NCBI GenBank assembly: GCA_013138735.1
Contig: WTCE01000112.1
Coordinates: forward strand, 1-64,000
DNA from: Crocinitomix sp.
GTDB taxonomy: Bacteria > Bacteroidota > Bacteroidia > Flavobacteriales_D > Crocinitomicaceae
Reading direction: 5' to 3'
Length of the DNA stretch: 64,000 nucleotides
A program made the translations under genes and the position numbers. The notes under the pieces were generated by a model that was given only the letters and a program-made list of their open reading frames with translations, did no database searches and was not told the DNA's origin. Positions 19,930-29,547 of the stretch are shown piece after piece; positions within the stretch are counted from its first letter, which is position 1, and each line of letters starts with the position of its first letter.

Positions 19930-20047
19930 TAGTCTCTAGTCGTTAGTCTCAAGTAAATAGTATTTAGTACTTGGTACTCGGTATTCAGTATTTGCCTTTT
20001 TCATTTGATAATTGAACATTCTCCATTGCAAATTGATCATTGTCCTA
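19930..20047. repeat. Two adjacent degenerate heptamer arrays (NRGTANT-like x9, then TGnnnAT-like x5-6)
   Basis: tagtctc tagtcgt tagtctc aagtaaa tagtatt tagtact tggtact cggtatt cagtatt (19930-19992); tgataat tgaacat tctccat tgcaaat tgatcat tgtccta (20006-20047). Confidence 0.8.
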
Positions 20048-20836
20048 CAAATCCACATCTTTTTCACGAATTGGAAATTGATTTTCTTTAATGAGGTTTG
20101 CTACTTTTGCTAATAATGTCAACTGACCTCCGTAGGCGTTTGATAAATTTTCTTCTGTTAAAACATCTTGCGGAGTACCTTTCGCTATGAGGCGTGTATT
20201 CAATAAAACCAAATAGTCAAAATAATCTGATACGGTTTGCAAATCATGGTGAATAATGAGGACTGTTTTGCCAGTATTTCTCATTTCTTCTAAGAGACTT
20301 AAAATCGAATTTTCTGTTGCTGCATCTACTCCAACAAAAGGTTCATCCATCAAATATATATCTGCTTTTTGCGCCAAAGCTCTTGCTATAAATACACGCT
20401 GTTGTTGTCCTCCTGAAAGTTGAGCGATTTGCCGATTTCTAAATTCTGTTAGCCCTACCTTTTCAATGCATTCTTCTACAATTTCAATATCGGTATTATT
20501 GGTGCGTTTAAAAAGGTTGCCCTTGCGATAACGTCCCATCATTACAACATCAAAAACACTAGCAGGAAAATCCCAATCAACGCTTTCTCTTTGCGGAACA
20601 TAAGCAATTTTTTCGCGCATTTTAGACAGGTCTTGATTGAAAATTTTCACGTAACCACTTGAAGGTTCCAGTAAACCCATTATGGTTTTAAGCAAGGTTG
20701 TTTTACCCGAGCCATTTGGACCAATCACACCTATAATTTTACCTGCAGGAAGATCAAAGTCAACATCCCACAGAACGGGAGCACCACCGTATGTCGTTGT
20801 TAAGTTATGAACCTCTATAGCACAGTTTTCATTCAT
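20045..20836 (-). CDS. Metal ABC transporter ATP-binding protein
   Basis: GVIGPNGSGKTTLLKTIMGLLEPSSG; LSGGQQQRVFIARALAQKADIYLMDEPFVGVD. Confidence 0.93.
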   Translation of the reverse strand: MNENCAIEVHNLTTTYGGAPVLWDVDFDLPAGKIIGVIGPNGSGKTTLLKTIMGLLEPSSGYVKIFNQDLSKMREKIAYVPQRESVDWDFPASVFDVVMMGRYRKGNLFKRTNNTDIEIVEECIEKVGLTEFRNRQIAQLSGGQQQRVFIARALAQKADIYLMDEPFVGVDAATENSILSLLEEMRNTGKTVLIIHHDLQTVSDYFDYLVLLNTRLIAKGTPQDVLTEENLSNAYGGQLTLLAKVANLIKENQFPIREKDVDL

Positions 20837-20846
20837 TTGTCAACCC

Positions 20847-21761
20847 TTATTTTAATCCGTTTACAATAATTTCTACATTGGCCTTTACCATTCCAATATA
20901 GTTTCCACCGTCAGAGTCTGGTTCACCCAATGCATCTGAATAAAGTGGACCTTCCAAGGTTAATTCGTAGCCTTTATCTTTGGCCCCGTCAACAATGGCT
21001 TGCGCGGTTTTATCAGAGGTAGATGTTTCTACAAAGATCGATTTGATTTGACGTTCAATTACAAAATCAACCATATTTGAAATATCCTTCAAGCCTACTT
21101 CTGATAATGTTGATACACCTTGAATTCCTCTTACCTCAATCCCATATCTCCGTCCGAAATACGAAAAAGCATCATGTGAAGTAATGAGCACGCGAACAGA
21201 ATCTGTAATACTGGACAATGAAATTCGAATCGACTGATCCAATTCATCCACTTTTTTCTTATAAACCTCAAAATTTTTGATGAAATAGTCGGTTGTATCT
21301 CCTTCAACACGCGCTAATTCTTTGGCAACAAATTCCATCCCACTCATCCATATTTCAAGATCAAACCATATGTGTGGGTCAAAAGAATCATCAAAATCGG
21401 CCGACTTAATGAATTTGGTTTTATCAATTCCGTCAGAAACTTTAATCACGGGCTTTTCACTACCGTATTTCTCTAACATTTCGGCCATTTTCCCTTCTAA
21501 ATGCAGACCGTTTGAAATGATTATGTCCGCTTCATCTAGCAGTTCAATATCACCAGGAGTTGGTTTATATAAATGCGGATCAGTTCCAGGCCCCATTAAA
21601 GCCGAAACTTCGGCGCTATCACCCACTATATTTTCAACAACATCCTGTATTATTCCAGTAGTTGTAACAATATGTAAAGGTCCTTTTCGTTCCTTTTCCT
21701 CAAGGCGGCAACTGGCAGCAACTACCACAATAGCCATAAAGATTGTTATTCTTTTCATCAT
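20847..21761 (-). CDS. Metal ABC transporter substrate-binding lipoprotein (ZnuA/TroA family)
   Basis: HIVTTTGIIQDVVENIVGDSAEVSALMGPGTDPHLYKPTPGDIELLDEADIIISNGLHLEGKM. Confidence 0.93.
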   Translation of the reverse strand: MMKRITIFMAIVVVAASCRLEEKERKGPLHIVTTTGIIQDVVENIVGDSAEVSALMGPGTDPHLYKPTPGDIELLDEADIIISNGLHLEGKMAEMLEKYGSEKPVIKVSDGIDKTKFIKSADFDDSFDPHIWFDLEIWMSGMEFVAKELARVEGDTTDYFIKNFEVYKKKVDELDQSIRISLSSITDSVRVLITSHDAFSYFGRRYGIEVRGIQGVSTLSEVGLKDISNMVDFVIERQIKSIFVETSTSDKTAQAIVDGAKDKGYELTLEGPLYSDALGEPDSDGGNYIGMVKANVEIIVNGLK

Positions 21762-22438
21762 AATTTTGATATGAATTTTACGCCAATATTTTCGGTTACT
21801 TTTTTAGAAAGGTTGGTCTCTGGTTGATCCCCAATTCGAATGGACATTGAATCGTCAAAAGGAAATTTTTCAAGCACATCTATTTCTGTTCCTAAAGTGA
21901 GATGATGACGTTCTAAAAATTTTAGTAAGGCTAATGAATCTTCATTAACCCGTACAATTTCAACGCGCGAATTTATTGCCGCATCAATTAACTTAATCTT
22001 TGATTTACGGTAAACAATATTTCCGTCTTTATCTGGAATTGGATCTCCATGCGGATCAAATTTTGGATAGTTCAAAAAACGATCCAATGAGTCTATTAAT
22101 TTGGTTGAATCGATATGCTCTAGTTGCTCTGCAACATCATGAACTTCTTCCCAGCCAAAACTTAATTTATTCACTAAGAAAGTTTCCCATAAACGGTGTT
22201 TTCGAATAATTTGAATTGCTATTCGTTCCCCTTCCTCTGTTAAAAAACAGCCTTTGTATTTTACATACTCGACCAATTTTTTTTCAGACAACTTTTGCAA
22301 CATGTCTGTTATGGAAGATGCCTTTGTATTTAACCTGGCAGCCAAACCATTAGTTGAAACTCTTTTTTCTGTTAATCCCGAAAGGTGAAAAATCTCTTTG
22401 AGATAATTTTCTTCGCTATGGCTAAGTGATTTCATCAT
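21758..22438 (-). CDS. DtxR/MntR family metal-dependent transcriptional regulator
   Basis: SEENYLKEIFHLS...VSTNGLAARLNTKASSITDMLQKLSEKKLVEYVKYKGCFLTEEGERIAIQIIRKHRLWETFLVNKLSFGWEEVHDVAEQLEH. Confidence 0.93.
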   Translation of the reverse strand: MMKSLSHSEENYLKEIFHLSGLTEKRVSTNGLAARLNTKASSITDMLQKLSEKKLVEYVKYKGCFLTEEGERIAIQIIRKHRLWETFLVNKLSFGWEEVHDVAEQLEHIDSTKLIDSLDRFLNYPKFDPHGDPIPDKDGNIVYRKSKIKLIDAAINSRVEIVRVNEDSLALLKFLERHHLTLGTEIDVLEKFPFDDSMSIRIGDQPETNLSKKVTENIGVKFISKL

Positions 22439-23197
22439 TTATTTAGGAAGTCTTACACTTATTCCAAGCGCTTGGTAATTCATTCTGTTGGTAATGCCAA
22501 CTCCAAATGAATAGTCCAATTGAATATTGTCTTTTAGTAAATAGGTAATCCCAGCATCTGCATTGGTCACAAAATTTTGAATATTCTCATATGCCCCGTA
22601 AGATTCAATATAAGCTCCTAGCTTTTCCGTTATTGGCATTGCTAAGGAAATGGAATAAGTTAAATCGCCATCACCTGTTCCTAAATAAGTATAGCCCAAA
22701 TTATAACCCAGTCCCCATCCATTACTAAAACCATGTGAAAATAGAAGTTTATTAACTACTCCATAAACACCATCAACGGCATTTGTTCCGCTTGGTAACA
22801 CTACATGAGACATAAAGCCGATTTGTGGTTTTACGCGATCTCCTTCTGCAATTTTCCATTTAAAACCCACTTGCAAATTATCGATTAGCCAATTACTTTC
22901 TGCTCCAAAAAACACATTTTGAGAGCGGTTATTATATAAAGTGTTAACAACGCGTAACTCAAATTTATTGGCCACCGCAATTCTAAATAAGGATGTTGGC
23001 AGCATGAATGAGCGATCATTTAATCCCGTAATGTCATTCTGCGTTACTTGAATACCTATGCCAGATTCGATTTGAAACGTTCCTTTTGGAATCGTATTAC
23101 TCGATTCTGTTTGGTCTGGACGATCAGTTTGTAAAGCCTGTCCATACGTTGTAACTGTGAATAAAGTCACAATTATTACTGCTGCTATTTTAACCAT
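22439..23197 (-). CDS. Transporter-like outer-membrane beta-barrel protein
   Basis: LQTDRPDQTESSNTIPKGTFQIESGIGIQ; alternating beta pattern; first gene of the metal operon. Confidence 0.65.
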   Translation of the reverse strand: MVKIAAVIIVTLFTVTTYGQALQTDRPDQTESSNTIPKGTFQIESGIGIQVTQNDITGLNDRSFMLPTSLFRIAVANKFELRVVNTLYNNRSQNVFFGAESNWLIDNLQVGFKWKIAEGDRVKPQIGFMSHVVLPSGTNAVDGVYGVVNKLLFSHGFSNGWGLGYNLGYTYLGTGDGDLTYSISLAMPITEKLGAYIESYGAYENIQNFVTNADAGITYLLKDNIQLDYSFGVGITNRMNYQALGISVRLPK

Positions 23198-23216
23198 GGT
23201 GAATTATTTATTTCTG

Positions 23217-23224
23217 TAAAGGTA
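23217..23224 (-). promoter_or_regulatory. Candidate -7 element of the metal-transport operon
   Basis: Minus strand TACCTTTA (7/8 to TAnnTTTG), 7 nt from the palindromic operator and upstream of ATG 23197. Confidence 0.4.
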
Positions 23225-23230
23225 ACATTA

Positions 23231-23250
23231 TTTTTAGACATGCCTAAAAA
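23231..23250. promoter_or_regulatory. Candidate DtxR/MntR-type operator
   Basis: TTTTTAGACA|TGCCTAAAAA: dyad with 9 of 10 pairs matching, TTAGG..CCTAA type, 34 nt upstream of the operon start. Confidence 0.7.
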
Positions 23251-23265
23251 TTTAAATGAAGTAGA

Positions 23266-23298
23266 TTTGTTTATGTTTTAAAAAGTGATGTATCTTTG
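23266..23298 (+). promoter_or_regulatory. ndk promoter (Bacteroidota -33/-7)
   Basis: TTTG (23266-23269), 21-bp spacer, TATCTTTG (23291-23298), just upstream of ndk. Confidence 0.7.
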
Positions 23299-23321
23299 CC
23301 CAAAATTTTAAAACGATTGCA

Positions 23322-23744
23322 ATGGCAACAAATAGAACATTTACAATGATTAAACCTGAGGCAGTAGCTAAAGGATATACTGGGAAAATCACTGATATGA
23401 TTATCGAGGCTGGTTTTACAATTAAAGCAATGAAATTGAAAGAATTGTCTAAAGAGGCTGCTAGTGAGTTCTATGCTGTGCATAACGAGCGTCCGTTTTA
23501 CGGAGAATTAGTTGACTATATGTCTGGCGGACCAATTGTTGCTATGATTTTAGAAAAAGACAACGCTGTTGCTGATTTCCGTGCTTTAGTTGGCGCAACT
23601 GATCCTGCTGAGGCAGCTGAAGGAACAATCAGAAAGACTTATGCAACTTCTAAAGGAGAAAATGCAGTTCATGGTTCAGATTCAGATGAAAATGCTGAAA
23701 TCGAATGTAACTTCCATTTTTCTGCTGAAGAGATTGTAGGATAG
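23322..23744 (+). CDS. ndk: Nucleoside diphosphate kinase
   Basis: [48 protein letters not shown]. Confidence 0.97.
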   Translation: MATNRTFTMIKPEAVAKGYTGKITDMIIEAGFTIKAMKLKELSKEAASEFYAVHNERPFYGELVDYMSGGPIVAMILEKDNAVADFRALVGATDPAEAAEGTIRKTYATSKGENAVHGSDSDENAEIECNFHFSAEEIVG

Positions 23745-23773
23745 ATTTTCAAACTACATCATAAAATATTAAG

Positions 23774-23804
23774 AACCTAGGCGAGTAATTGTCTAGGTTT
23801 TTTT
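23774..23804 (+). terminator. Intrinsic terminator of ndk
   Basis: AACCTAG-gcgagtaattgt-CTAGGTT followed by T-tract. Confidence 0.75.
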
Positions 23805-23974
23805 GTGGGTTCTCTGTGCAATTCAAGAGCACTTCGAGAGCCTCAGTATTCTTGAGTTACTCGCCTTGCTTTACGGCAGTTATTCGAAGGCGAAGAACTG
23901 ACTACAAAAAATTGCCCGCCGTTTTATTGATGCTAAATTCCACGTTTTGGTGCATACTGTGCTAGCTGTGCAGT

Positions 23975-23995
23975 CGCAGGATTACAAATCCAGCG
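23975..23995. repeat. REP-like short hairpin
   Basis: CGC-A-GGATT-ACA-AATCC-A-GCG. Confidence 0.4.
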
Positions 23996-24008
23996 AAGCT
24001 CTAAGTTA

Positions 24009-24085
24009 GAATTTCCATGTTCGTTATTCGAGATTCATTTTTCCTAAGCTCCAACTTTTGATCCTCATTGGTAATTCCATTTTCC
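24009..24085. repeat. Heptamer-phased pyrimidine-rich array (11 x 7 nt)
   Basis: gaatttc catgttc gttattc gagattc atttttc ctaagct ccaactt ttgatcc tcattgg taattcc attttcc; TTC in positions 5-7 of the first five units. Confidence 0.65.
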
Positions 24086-24144
24086 AAAAAAAAAAAAAAA
24101 AACAGTCATGGGGAAACAAATAAAAAGTTTAGAAACAAAAAAAA

Positions 24145-24172
24145 CCGAGATGGCCCTACTCTTCCATCTCGG
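24145..24172 (-). terminator. Intrinsic terminator
   Basis: CCGAGATGG-ccctactctt-CCATCTCGG; the T-tract lies on the minus strand (aaaaaaaa at 24137-24144), downstream of the minus-strand operon ending at 24401. Confidence 0.65.
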
Positions 24173-24400
24173 CTTATCGTTAACCGATTTCTGTTTTAAA
24201 GAAATAAAACAAATCGTGTGCTTACTCTGTTTGGGATTTTCAGCTAACTCCCTGCGTTAAATCTAATAGATACAAATGTCGGGGTAATAAAACCTTTTAA
24301 AAACAGTTAAAAGGCTGAATTTTGCATAAAAAAAGCCCGTATTAAAACTGACTTTTATCAAAAAAAGGGAAAATTGATCAAATTTGAACGAAATAAGAGA

Positions 24401-24958
24401 TTATTCTAAACGATCTAATTTTCGGCTGCGCTTCATAGCATAAAACGAAAATCTATAGCCAACTTTAATTGAGACCCAGGCGTAATTTATTTTACTTCCG
24501 AAACCAATTTCCGTTTCTGATTGATCAAATTGCCTTTTTAAGAGTGGTCCAGCATCTAATTCTAGATTAATGCGATTTAGGGTAAAAAAGGAGAGTCCGA
24601 TTGGCGCCGAATAGAACATATAATTAGTTCCGTTAAGGGGAAGAAAGGCATTTGCTCTTAAGCCCAGATTTAAAACGAGCTTATCTCGCTTAACTCCCCA
24701 AGGGTAAAATTTAACATCAGCCCCAGCCCCTGAATATCCGCCACCAATTCCTACACGCCATTTTCTAGACAATAATAAATCGTAAGAAATTCCTCCGTAA
24801 CCTGATTTACCGCCTCCTTCTAAACTTATTGAGCTTTTAAAAACTCCCGCAAATTCCATTTTTTTTAGATCTGATCTATCCAATTCAATATTCAAAGTAG
24901 AGTCTTGCGCATGGCAAACACCGGTAAACAAAAGTATTATGACTATCGATATCTTCAT
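24401..24958 (-). CDS. Hypothetical outer-membrane-type protein
   Basis: Signal peptide; beta-rich sequence; 4-nt overlap with the upstream gene. Confidence 0.5.
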   Translation of the reverse strand: MKISIVIILLFTGVCHAQDSTLNIELDRSDLKKMEFAGVFKSSISLEGGGKSGYGGISYDLLLSRKWRVGIGGGYSGAGADVKFYPWGVKRDKLVLNLGLRANAFLPLNGTNYMFYSAPIGLSFFTLNRINLELDAGPLLKRQFDQSETEIGFGSKINYAWVSIKVGYRFSFYAMKRSRKLDRLE

Positions 24959-25263
24959 TTATTTTGGATAGATTCTAGTTTAATTTCAGTACTCCAGGCT
25001 TCTGGCTTTGCTGCAAACCATTCCTTTACTTTTGGCCACACCTCTCCAAATAAAGGAGTATAGCGATAAGCGTTTAACGCAGCCTCATTATCCCACACGC
25101 TATAGGTAAAGAAAACGCCTGTTTCGGCAATGTCTTTTAACAGTTTAACGCCTTGACATCCTGGTTGATTGCCTACTTGATTTTTAATTTCATTAAAATA
25201 TAGTTCAAAATCGGCACAGCGATCTGTTTTAAACGTCATTTTTACAATTCGTTGTATCGCCAT
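24955..25263 (-). CDS. Antibiotic biosynthesis monooxygenase (ABM)-like protein
   Basis: 102 aa; RIVKMTFKTDRCADFELYFNEIKNQVGNQPGCQGVKLLKD. Confidence 0.65.
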   Translation of the reverse strand: MAIQRIVKMTFKTDRCADFELYFNEIKNQVGNQPGCQGVKLLKDIAETGVFFTYSVWDNEAALNAYRYTPLFGEVWPKVKEWFAAKPEAWSTEIKLESIQNK

Positions 25264-25277
25264 CTTATTCTTAATTT

Positions 25278-26144
25278 CTAATCGGTTGGGAAAAGTGAAT
25301 CTATATTATCTTTTGATCCTTTCGGATGGAACTCCATTCGTATTGTTTCCCCTACATTTAGTCCTAATAAAGATCCTGCTCCACCTCCATTACCTGCAAC
25401 GCCTTTATTTATCGCAATTTCTAAGAATCCTGACTCATTAAATAAGGCCAATTTTTCAGCTGTTGGCACTTCATAATAGTTCTTAGAGATGTTTTCTATA
25501 AAATACTGAGAGTTTTTAAAATAAATAGTAAAGGGATTTCCGCCTCCAATTTCATTAAAGAGTTTTTCAGTAATATTTACAATTACATTGCTATATTTAT
25601 CTACGTGAATGACGGTTCCTTTGATTAGATTTTTTTCTAAAATAGGTTGTGTGGTAAACACCTTTTTAACATGATCAATCGGATCTCCTATCTCTTCTAA
25701 TTGAACCCCTTCAATCAACTTTAAAATGGTTGGAATATAAATGTAGCGGGTTGGAAACCTCAGCGCAAATTTTGAACTAAAGTCATCAATCCGAACAATT
25801 TCTTGCGCTTTTCTATAACCATTGAGCAAAGAGAATATTCCATTATCGCATCCTACAAAATAATGCCCTCCCATTTTCATGACAATAGGGTATAAATTTG
25901 ATTCGGGATTTCCAATGCTAATTTGCGGCAAAGCGTCCACTCCTAAAAAGTGAATTGTCCCTTCAGGAAAATCGCGCAGGATATTATTTACAAAAAAAGC
26001 GGCTTGAGCAATATTAAAGGGTTGAATCTCATGCGATACGTCAACAATCTTAATTTCGGACGTAGAACCATAAAGTTGCCCTTTTAATGAGGCGACGTAG
26101 TGGTCTTTTAATCCCAAATCTGTCGTTAACGTAATTATTTGCAT
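25278..26144 (-). CDS. SAM hydroxide adenosyltransferase (DUF62) family protein
   Basis: MQIITLTTDLGLKDHYVASLKGQLYG; VDVSHEIQPFNIAQAAFFVNN; VHVDKYSNVIVNI. Confidence 0.9.
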   Translation of the reverse strand: MQIITLTTDLGLKDHYVASLKGQLYGSTSEIKIVDVSHEIQPFNIAQAAFFVNNILRDFPEGTIHFLGVDALPQISIGNPESNLYPIVMKMGGHYFVGCDNGIFSLLNGYRKAQEIVRIDDFSSKFALRFPTRYIYIPTILKLIEGVQLEEIGDPIDHVKKVFTTQPILEKNLIKGTVIHVDKYSNVIVNITEKLFNEIGGGNPFTIYFKNSQYFIENISKNYYEVPTAEKLALFNESGFLEIAINKGVAGNGGGAGSLLGLNVGETIRMEFHPKGSKDNIDSLFPTD

Positions 26145-26273
26145 GTAATACGTTCTTTATGTACACGAAATTACTATTCTAAGGTGCTCGTGTACAGAGA
26201 AATTTTTAATTTTACCCAAAATTAATTTTAATTTTAAGTAAAAACGTTTAATACACCATAATTAATTAACATT

Positions 26274-27209
26274 TTGCAAGAGAAAACTATTGAAATAGTC
26301 GGAATATCTCCCATGGATTTATTTGGCGTTAATGATCAAAAACTAAAACTAATCCGTGCTTATTTTCCTAAACTAAAAATAATCTCGCGTGGAAACACGA
26401 TAAAAGTTGTTGGTGAATCGGAGGTTATAGAGGAGTTTGAAAAAAAAATCGACCTTTTGACCCGTCATATTAGCGAATACAATTCTTTATCTGAAAACAA
26501 TATTGAAACGTTGATGTTAAAGGAAACTGACGCCATTCCTTTTAAAGATTTTGGGGACACAATTGTACATGGAAATGCTGGGAAATTGATTAAAGCCCGC
26601 ACAGCGAACCAACGCAAATTGGTGAAAGCCTCAATGGAGAATGATATGGTCTTTGCTGTTGGTCCAGCAGGTACTGGGAAAACCTATACCGCAGTTGCAT
26701 TAGCTGTTAGAGCATTAAAAAACAAAGAGGTTAAACGAATCATACTAACCCGCCCGGCAGTTGAAGCTGGTGAAAACTTAGGTTTTTTACCGGGAGATAT
26801 GAACGAAAAGTTAGATCCGTATTTGCAACCACTTTTCGACGCATTACGCGATATGATTCCAGCTGAAAAGGTATTGGAATACATTGAAACGGGTGTGATT
26901 CAAATTGCGCCATTGGCTTTTATGCGCGGACGTACATTGGACAAAGCATTTGTTATTTTGGATGAAGCGCAAAACACAACTGTCAATCAAATGAAAATGT
27001 TTTTAACCCGAATGGGTAGAAATGCAAAATTCATTATTACAGGAGATCCTTCGCAAATTGATTTACCTAGAAATCAAAAATCTGGCTTAATTATCGCAGT
27101 GAATAGATTAGAAGATGTTGAAGGAATTGAGAAAGTACAATTAACAACTAGTGATGTTGTGAGACATAAATTAGTAAAGAAAATAATAGACGCATTTAAA
27201 GAAGATTAA
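26274..27209 (+). CDS. phoH: PhoH family ATPase
   Basis: FAVGPAGTGKTYTAVALAVRAL; ILTRPAVEAGENLGFLPGD; FVILDEAQNTT; TTG start. Confidence 0.93.
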   Translation: MQEKTIEIVGISPMDLFGVNDQKLKLIRAYFPKLKIISRGNTIKVVGESEVIEEFEKKIDLLTRHISEYNSLSENNIETLMLKETDAIPFKDFGDTIVHGNAGKLIKARTANQRKLVKASMENDMVFAVGPAGTGKTYTAVALAVRALKNKEVKRIILTRPAVEAGENLGFLPGDMNEKLDPYLQPLFDALRDMIPAEKVLEYIETGVIQIAPLAFMRGRTLDKAFVILDEAQNTTVNQMKMFLTRMGRNAKFIITGDPSQIDLPRNQKSGLIIAVNRLEDVEGIEKVQLTTSDVVRHKLVKKIIDAFKED

Positions 27210-27248
27210 TCCGCCTCTGTCGGATCAAAACATTGAAATTTATATAAA

Positions 27249-28193
27249 ATGAACGCAATAAAAGAGTCAAAATTTGAATTCCCTAACCAAACTGCTGTTT
27301 ATAATGGTAAAGTTCGGGATGTTTATACGATTAAGGACGGTCACTTGGTAATAGTCGCTTCTGATCGGATTTCGGCATTTGATTATATTTTGCCAAAAGC
27401 AATTCCTTATAAAGGACAAGTATTGAATCAATTGGCTGCTAAATTTTTAAAAGCTACTGAAGATATTGTTCAAAATTGGTTGGTTGACACTCCTGATCCA
27501 AGTGTTGCTGTTGGACATGCATGCGAGCCTTTTAAAATTGAAATGGTTATTCGCGGTTATATGGCAGGTCATGCTGCACGTGAATATAAAGCAGGCCGAA
27601 GAATTTTGTGCGGTGTTGCTTTACCCGAAGGTTTAAAGGAGAATGATAAATTTTCGGAACCAATCATTACACCAGCCACAAAAGCTGTAGAAGGTCATGA
27701 TGAGGATATTTCTCGTGAAGAGATTATAGCGCAAGGCATTGTTTCTGAAGCGGATTATATACTGTTAGAAAAATATACACGCGAACTATTTCAACGCGGA
27801 ACGGAGATTGCTGCAGAACGTGACTTAATCTTAGTGGACACCAAATATGAGTTTGGTAAAAAGAACGGTGAAATTTATTTGATTGATGAAATTCATACGC
27901 CAGATTCATCCCGTTATTTTTATGCTGAAGGGTATGAAGAAAGACAGGCTGCTGATGAAAAACAAAAACAACTTTCGAAGGAATTTGTACGTGAATGGTT
28001 AATTGAGAATGATTTTCAAGGTCTAGACGGACAAACCATTCCTGACATGCCGGATGATTTTGTGGAGATAGTAAGCAATCGTTATATCGAATTATACGAA
28101 AAAATTACTGGCGAAACTTTTGTTAAGGCAGATGTAAGTGACATCCATGCGCGAATAGATGCGAACGTTAACCGTTTTTTGCAAAGCGTTTAG
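27249..28193 (+). CDS. purC: Phosphoribosylaminoimidazolesuccinocarboxamide synthase
   Basis: [45 protein letters not shown]. Confidence 0.95.
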   Translation: MNAIKESKFEFPNQTAVYNGKVRDVYTIKDGHLVIVASDRISAFDYILPKAIPYKGQVLNQLAAKFLKATEDIVQNWLVDTPDPSVAVGHACEPFKIEMVIRGYMAGHAAREYKAGRRILCGVALPEGLKENDKFSEPIITPATKAVEGHDEDISREEIIAQGIVSEADYILLEKYTRELFQRGTEIAAERDLILVDTKYEFGKKNGEIYLIDEIHTPDSSRYFYAEGYEERQAADEKQKQLSKEFVREWLIENDFQGLDGQTIPDMPDDFVEIVSNRYIELYEKITGETFVKADVSDIHARIDANVNRFLQSV

Positions 28194-28194
28194 G

Positions 28195-29472
28195 ATGATG
28201 CGCCGGGGGATTTTCTTATTATTGATTTGCTTGTTCTCATTGAATGTTCAGGCGCAGGATAAAAAGGCCCTAAAAAAGGCGACAAAATATGCCAAGAAAG
28301 GTGAAAAGGCTTACGAAAAAAGAAATTTTGAAAAGAGTGTCTTTTGGTTTACAGCCGCCATTGATCAAAATCCAAATTTAGACGATTATTATTATCAGCT
28401 TAGTAAATCAAATCTTGTTCTATTAAACGATTCTGCCATAATAGCGGATTGTAATAAGGGCATCCAATTAAACCCGAGTAAATCACAGTGTTATTATTTA
28501 CGAGGCCGTGGCTACAGTTTCTCAGGATTGCATCAAGCTGCTTTTAATGATTTTACAACACACGCTACTATCCATGGAGAAACAAAAGAAACATTAGTTG
28601 GAAAAGCTCAGTCATTATTTGGCTTAAAGGACTACCGGGAGGCCATTCCGTATTATAATGAAATAATTGCCATGGAGCCAAAGCGCGCTGATTATTATTT
28701 TGCTCGGGCCTTTTGTTTTATTCATACCGATAATTTGGATAAAGCTGAATTAGATTTAAAATCACTTGGTGAATTGGCTGACTTGACCGCTTGGGACTAT
28801 CAATTTATTCAAGGCTTGTTTTATCTACGCAAAAAAGAATTTCAAAAATCGATTATAGCATTTGATTCTTTTGTGACGGACACAAATGGTTACGTCCACC
28901 TACTTAGTCCAGATATTTATTGGTATTTCTCTAATGCTTACCACGCCAACGGACAATTAGATTCCGCGATAATTCAAATTAATAAAGCTATTGACTCTCA
29001 AGAAAGTGCTAAATATTACCTTGATCGTGGAAATTACTATGCCGAATTAGAAGACATGGACAATGCTTTATTGGATTATTCTAAAGCGATTGAATTAGAT
29101 TCCTCCACGACAGGTGCTTATAATAACCGCACATTTTACATTTGGTTTCCGCAAAAGAAATTTCAAAATGCCGTGCAGGATATGACAGCAATTATTGACC
29201 TGGATCAGTATAACGCTTACGCATATAGCAATCGGAGTTATGCCTACTATGGGTTAAAAGATTTTGAACATGCTTTTATAGATGCTTTTAAATCCGTAGA
29301 GCTAGAAAAGCGCAACCCCTACGTTTATAAGAACTTGGCTTTATTGTATTTTGCCATTGGTGAAAAGGAGGAAGCTACAAATGCAGTAAAAGGTGCTTTG
29401 AATTGGGGTTTTCCTGTTGAATCTGATGTTGAGTTTCAGACAGTGATGAAGGAGTTGGGGTTTGAGGAGTAG
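28195..29472 (+). CDS. Secreted TPR-repeat protein
   Basis: Signal peptide MMRRGIFLLLICLFSLNVQAQ; multiple TPRs; ATG 28195 right after the purC stop. Confidence 0.8.
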   Translation: MMRRGIFLLLICLFSLNVQAQDKKALKKATKYAKKGEKAYEKRNFEKSVFWFTAAIDQNPNLDDYYYQLSKSNLVLLNDSAIIADCNKGIQLNPSKSQCYYLRGRGYSFSGLHQAAFNDFTTHATIHGETKETLVGKAQSLFGLKDYREAIPYYNEIIAMEPKRADYYFARAFCFIHTDNLDKAELDLKSLGELADLTAWDYQFIQGLFYLRKKEFQKSIIAFDSFVTDTNGYVHLLSPDIYWYFSNAYHANGQLDSAIIQINKAIDSQESAKYYLDRGNYYAELEDMDNALLDYSKAIELDSSTTGAYNNRTFYIWFPQKKFQNAVQDMTAIIDLDQYNAYAYSNRSYAYYGLKDFEHAFIDAFKSVELEKRNPYVYKNLALLYFAIGEKEEATNAVKGALNWGFPVESDVEFQTVMKELGFEE

Positions 29473-29547
29473 GCTAAAAGGCAAAAAATAGACTCTCGAC
29501 AATCGGTTGAATAAATATTTAAATTTTAATATGTTAACTGTAGTTTT

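Noticed and set aside
19930-20047. CRISPR-like array
   Set aside because: Repeats are 7 nt with no spacers and no cas genes; a heptamer array, not CRISPR.
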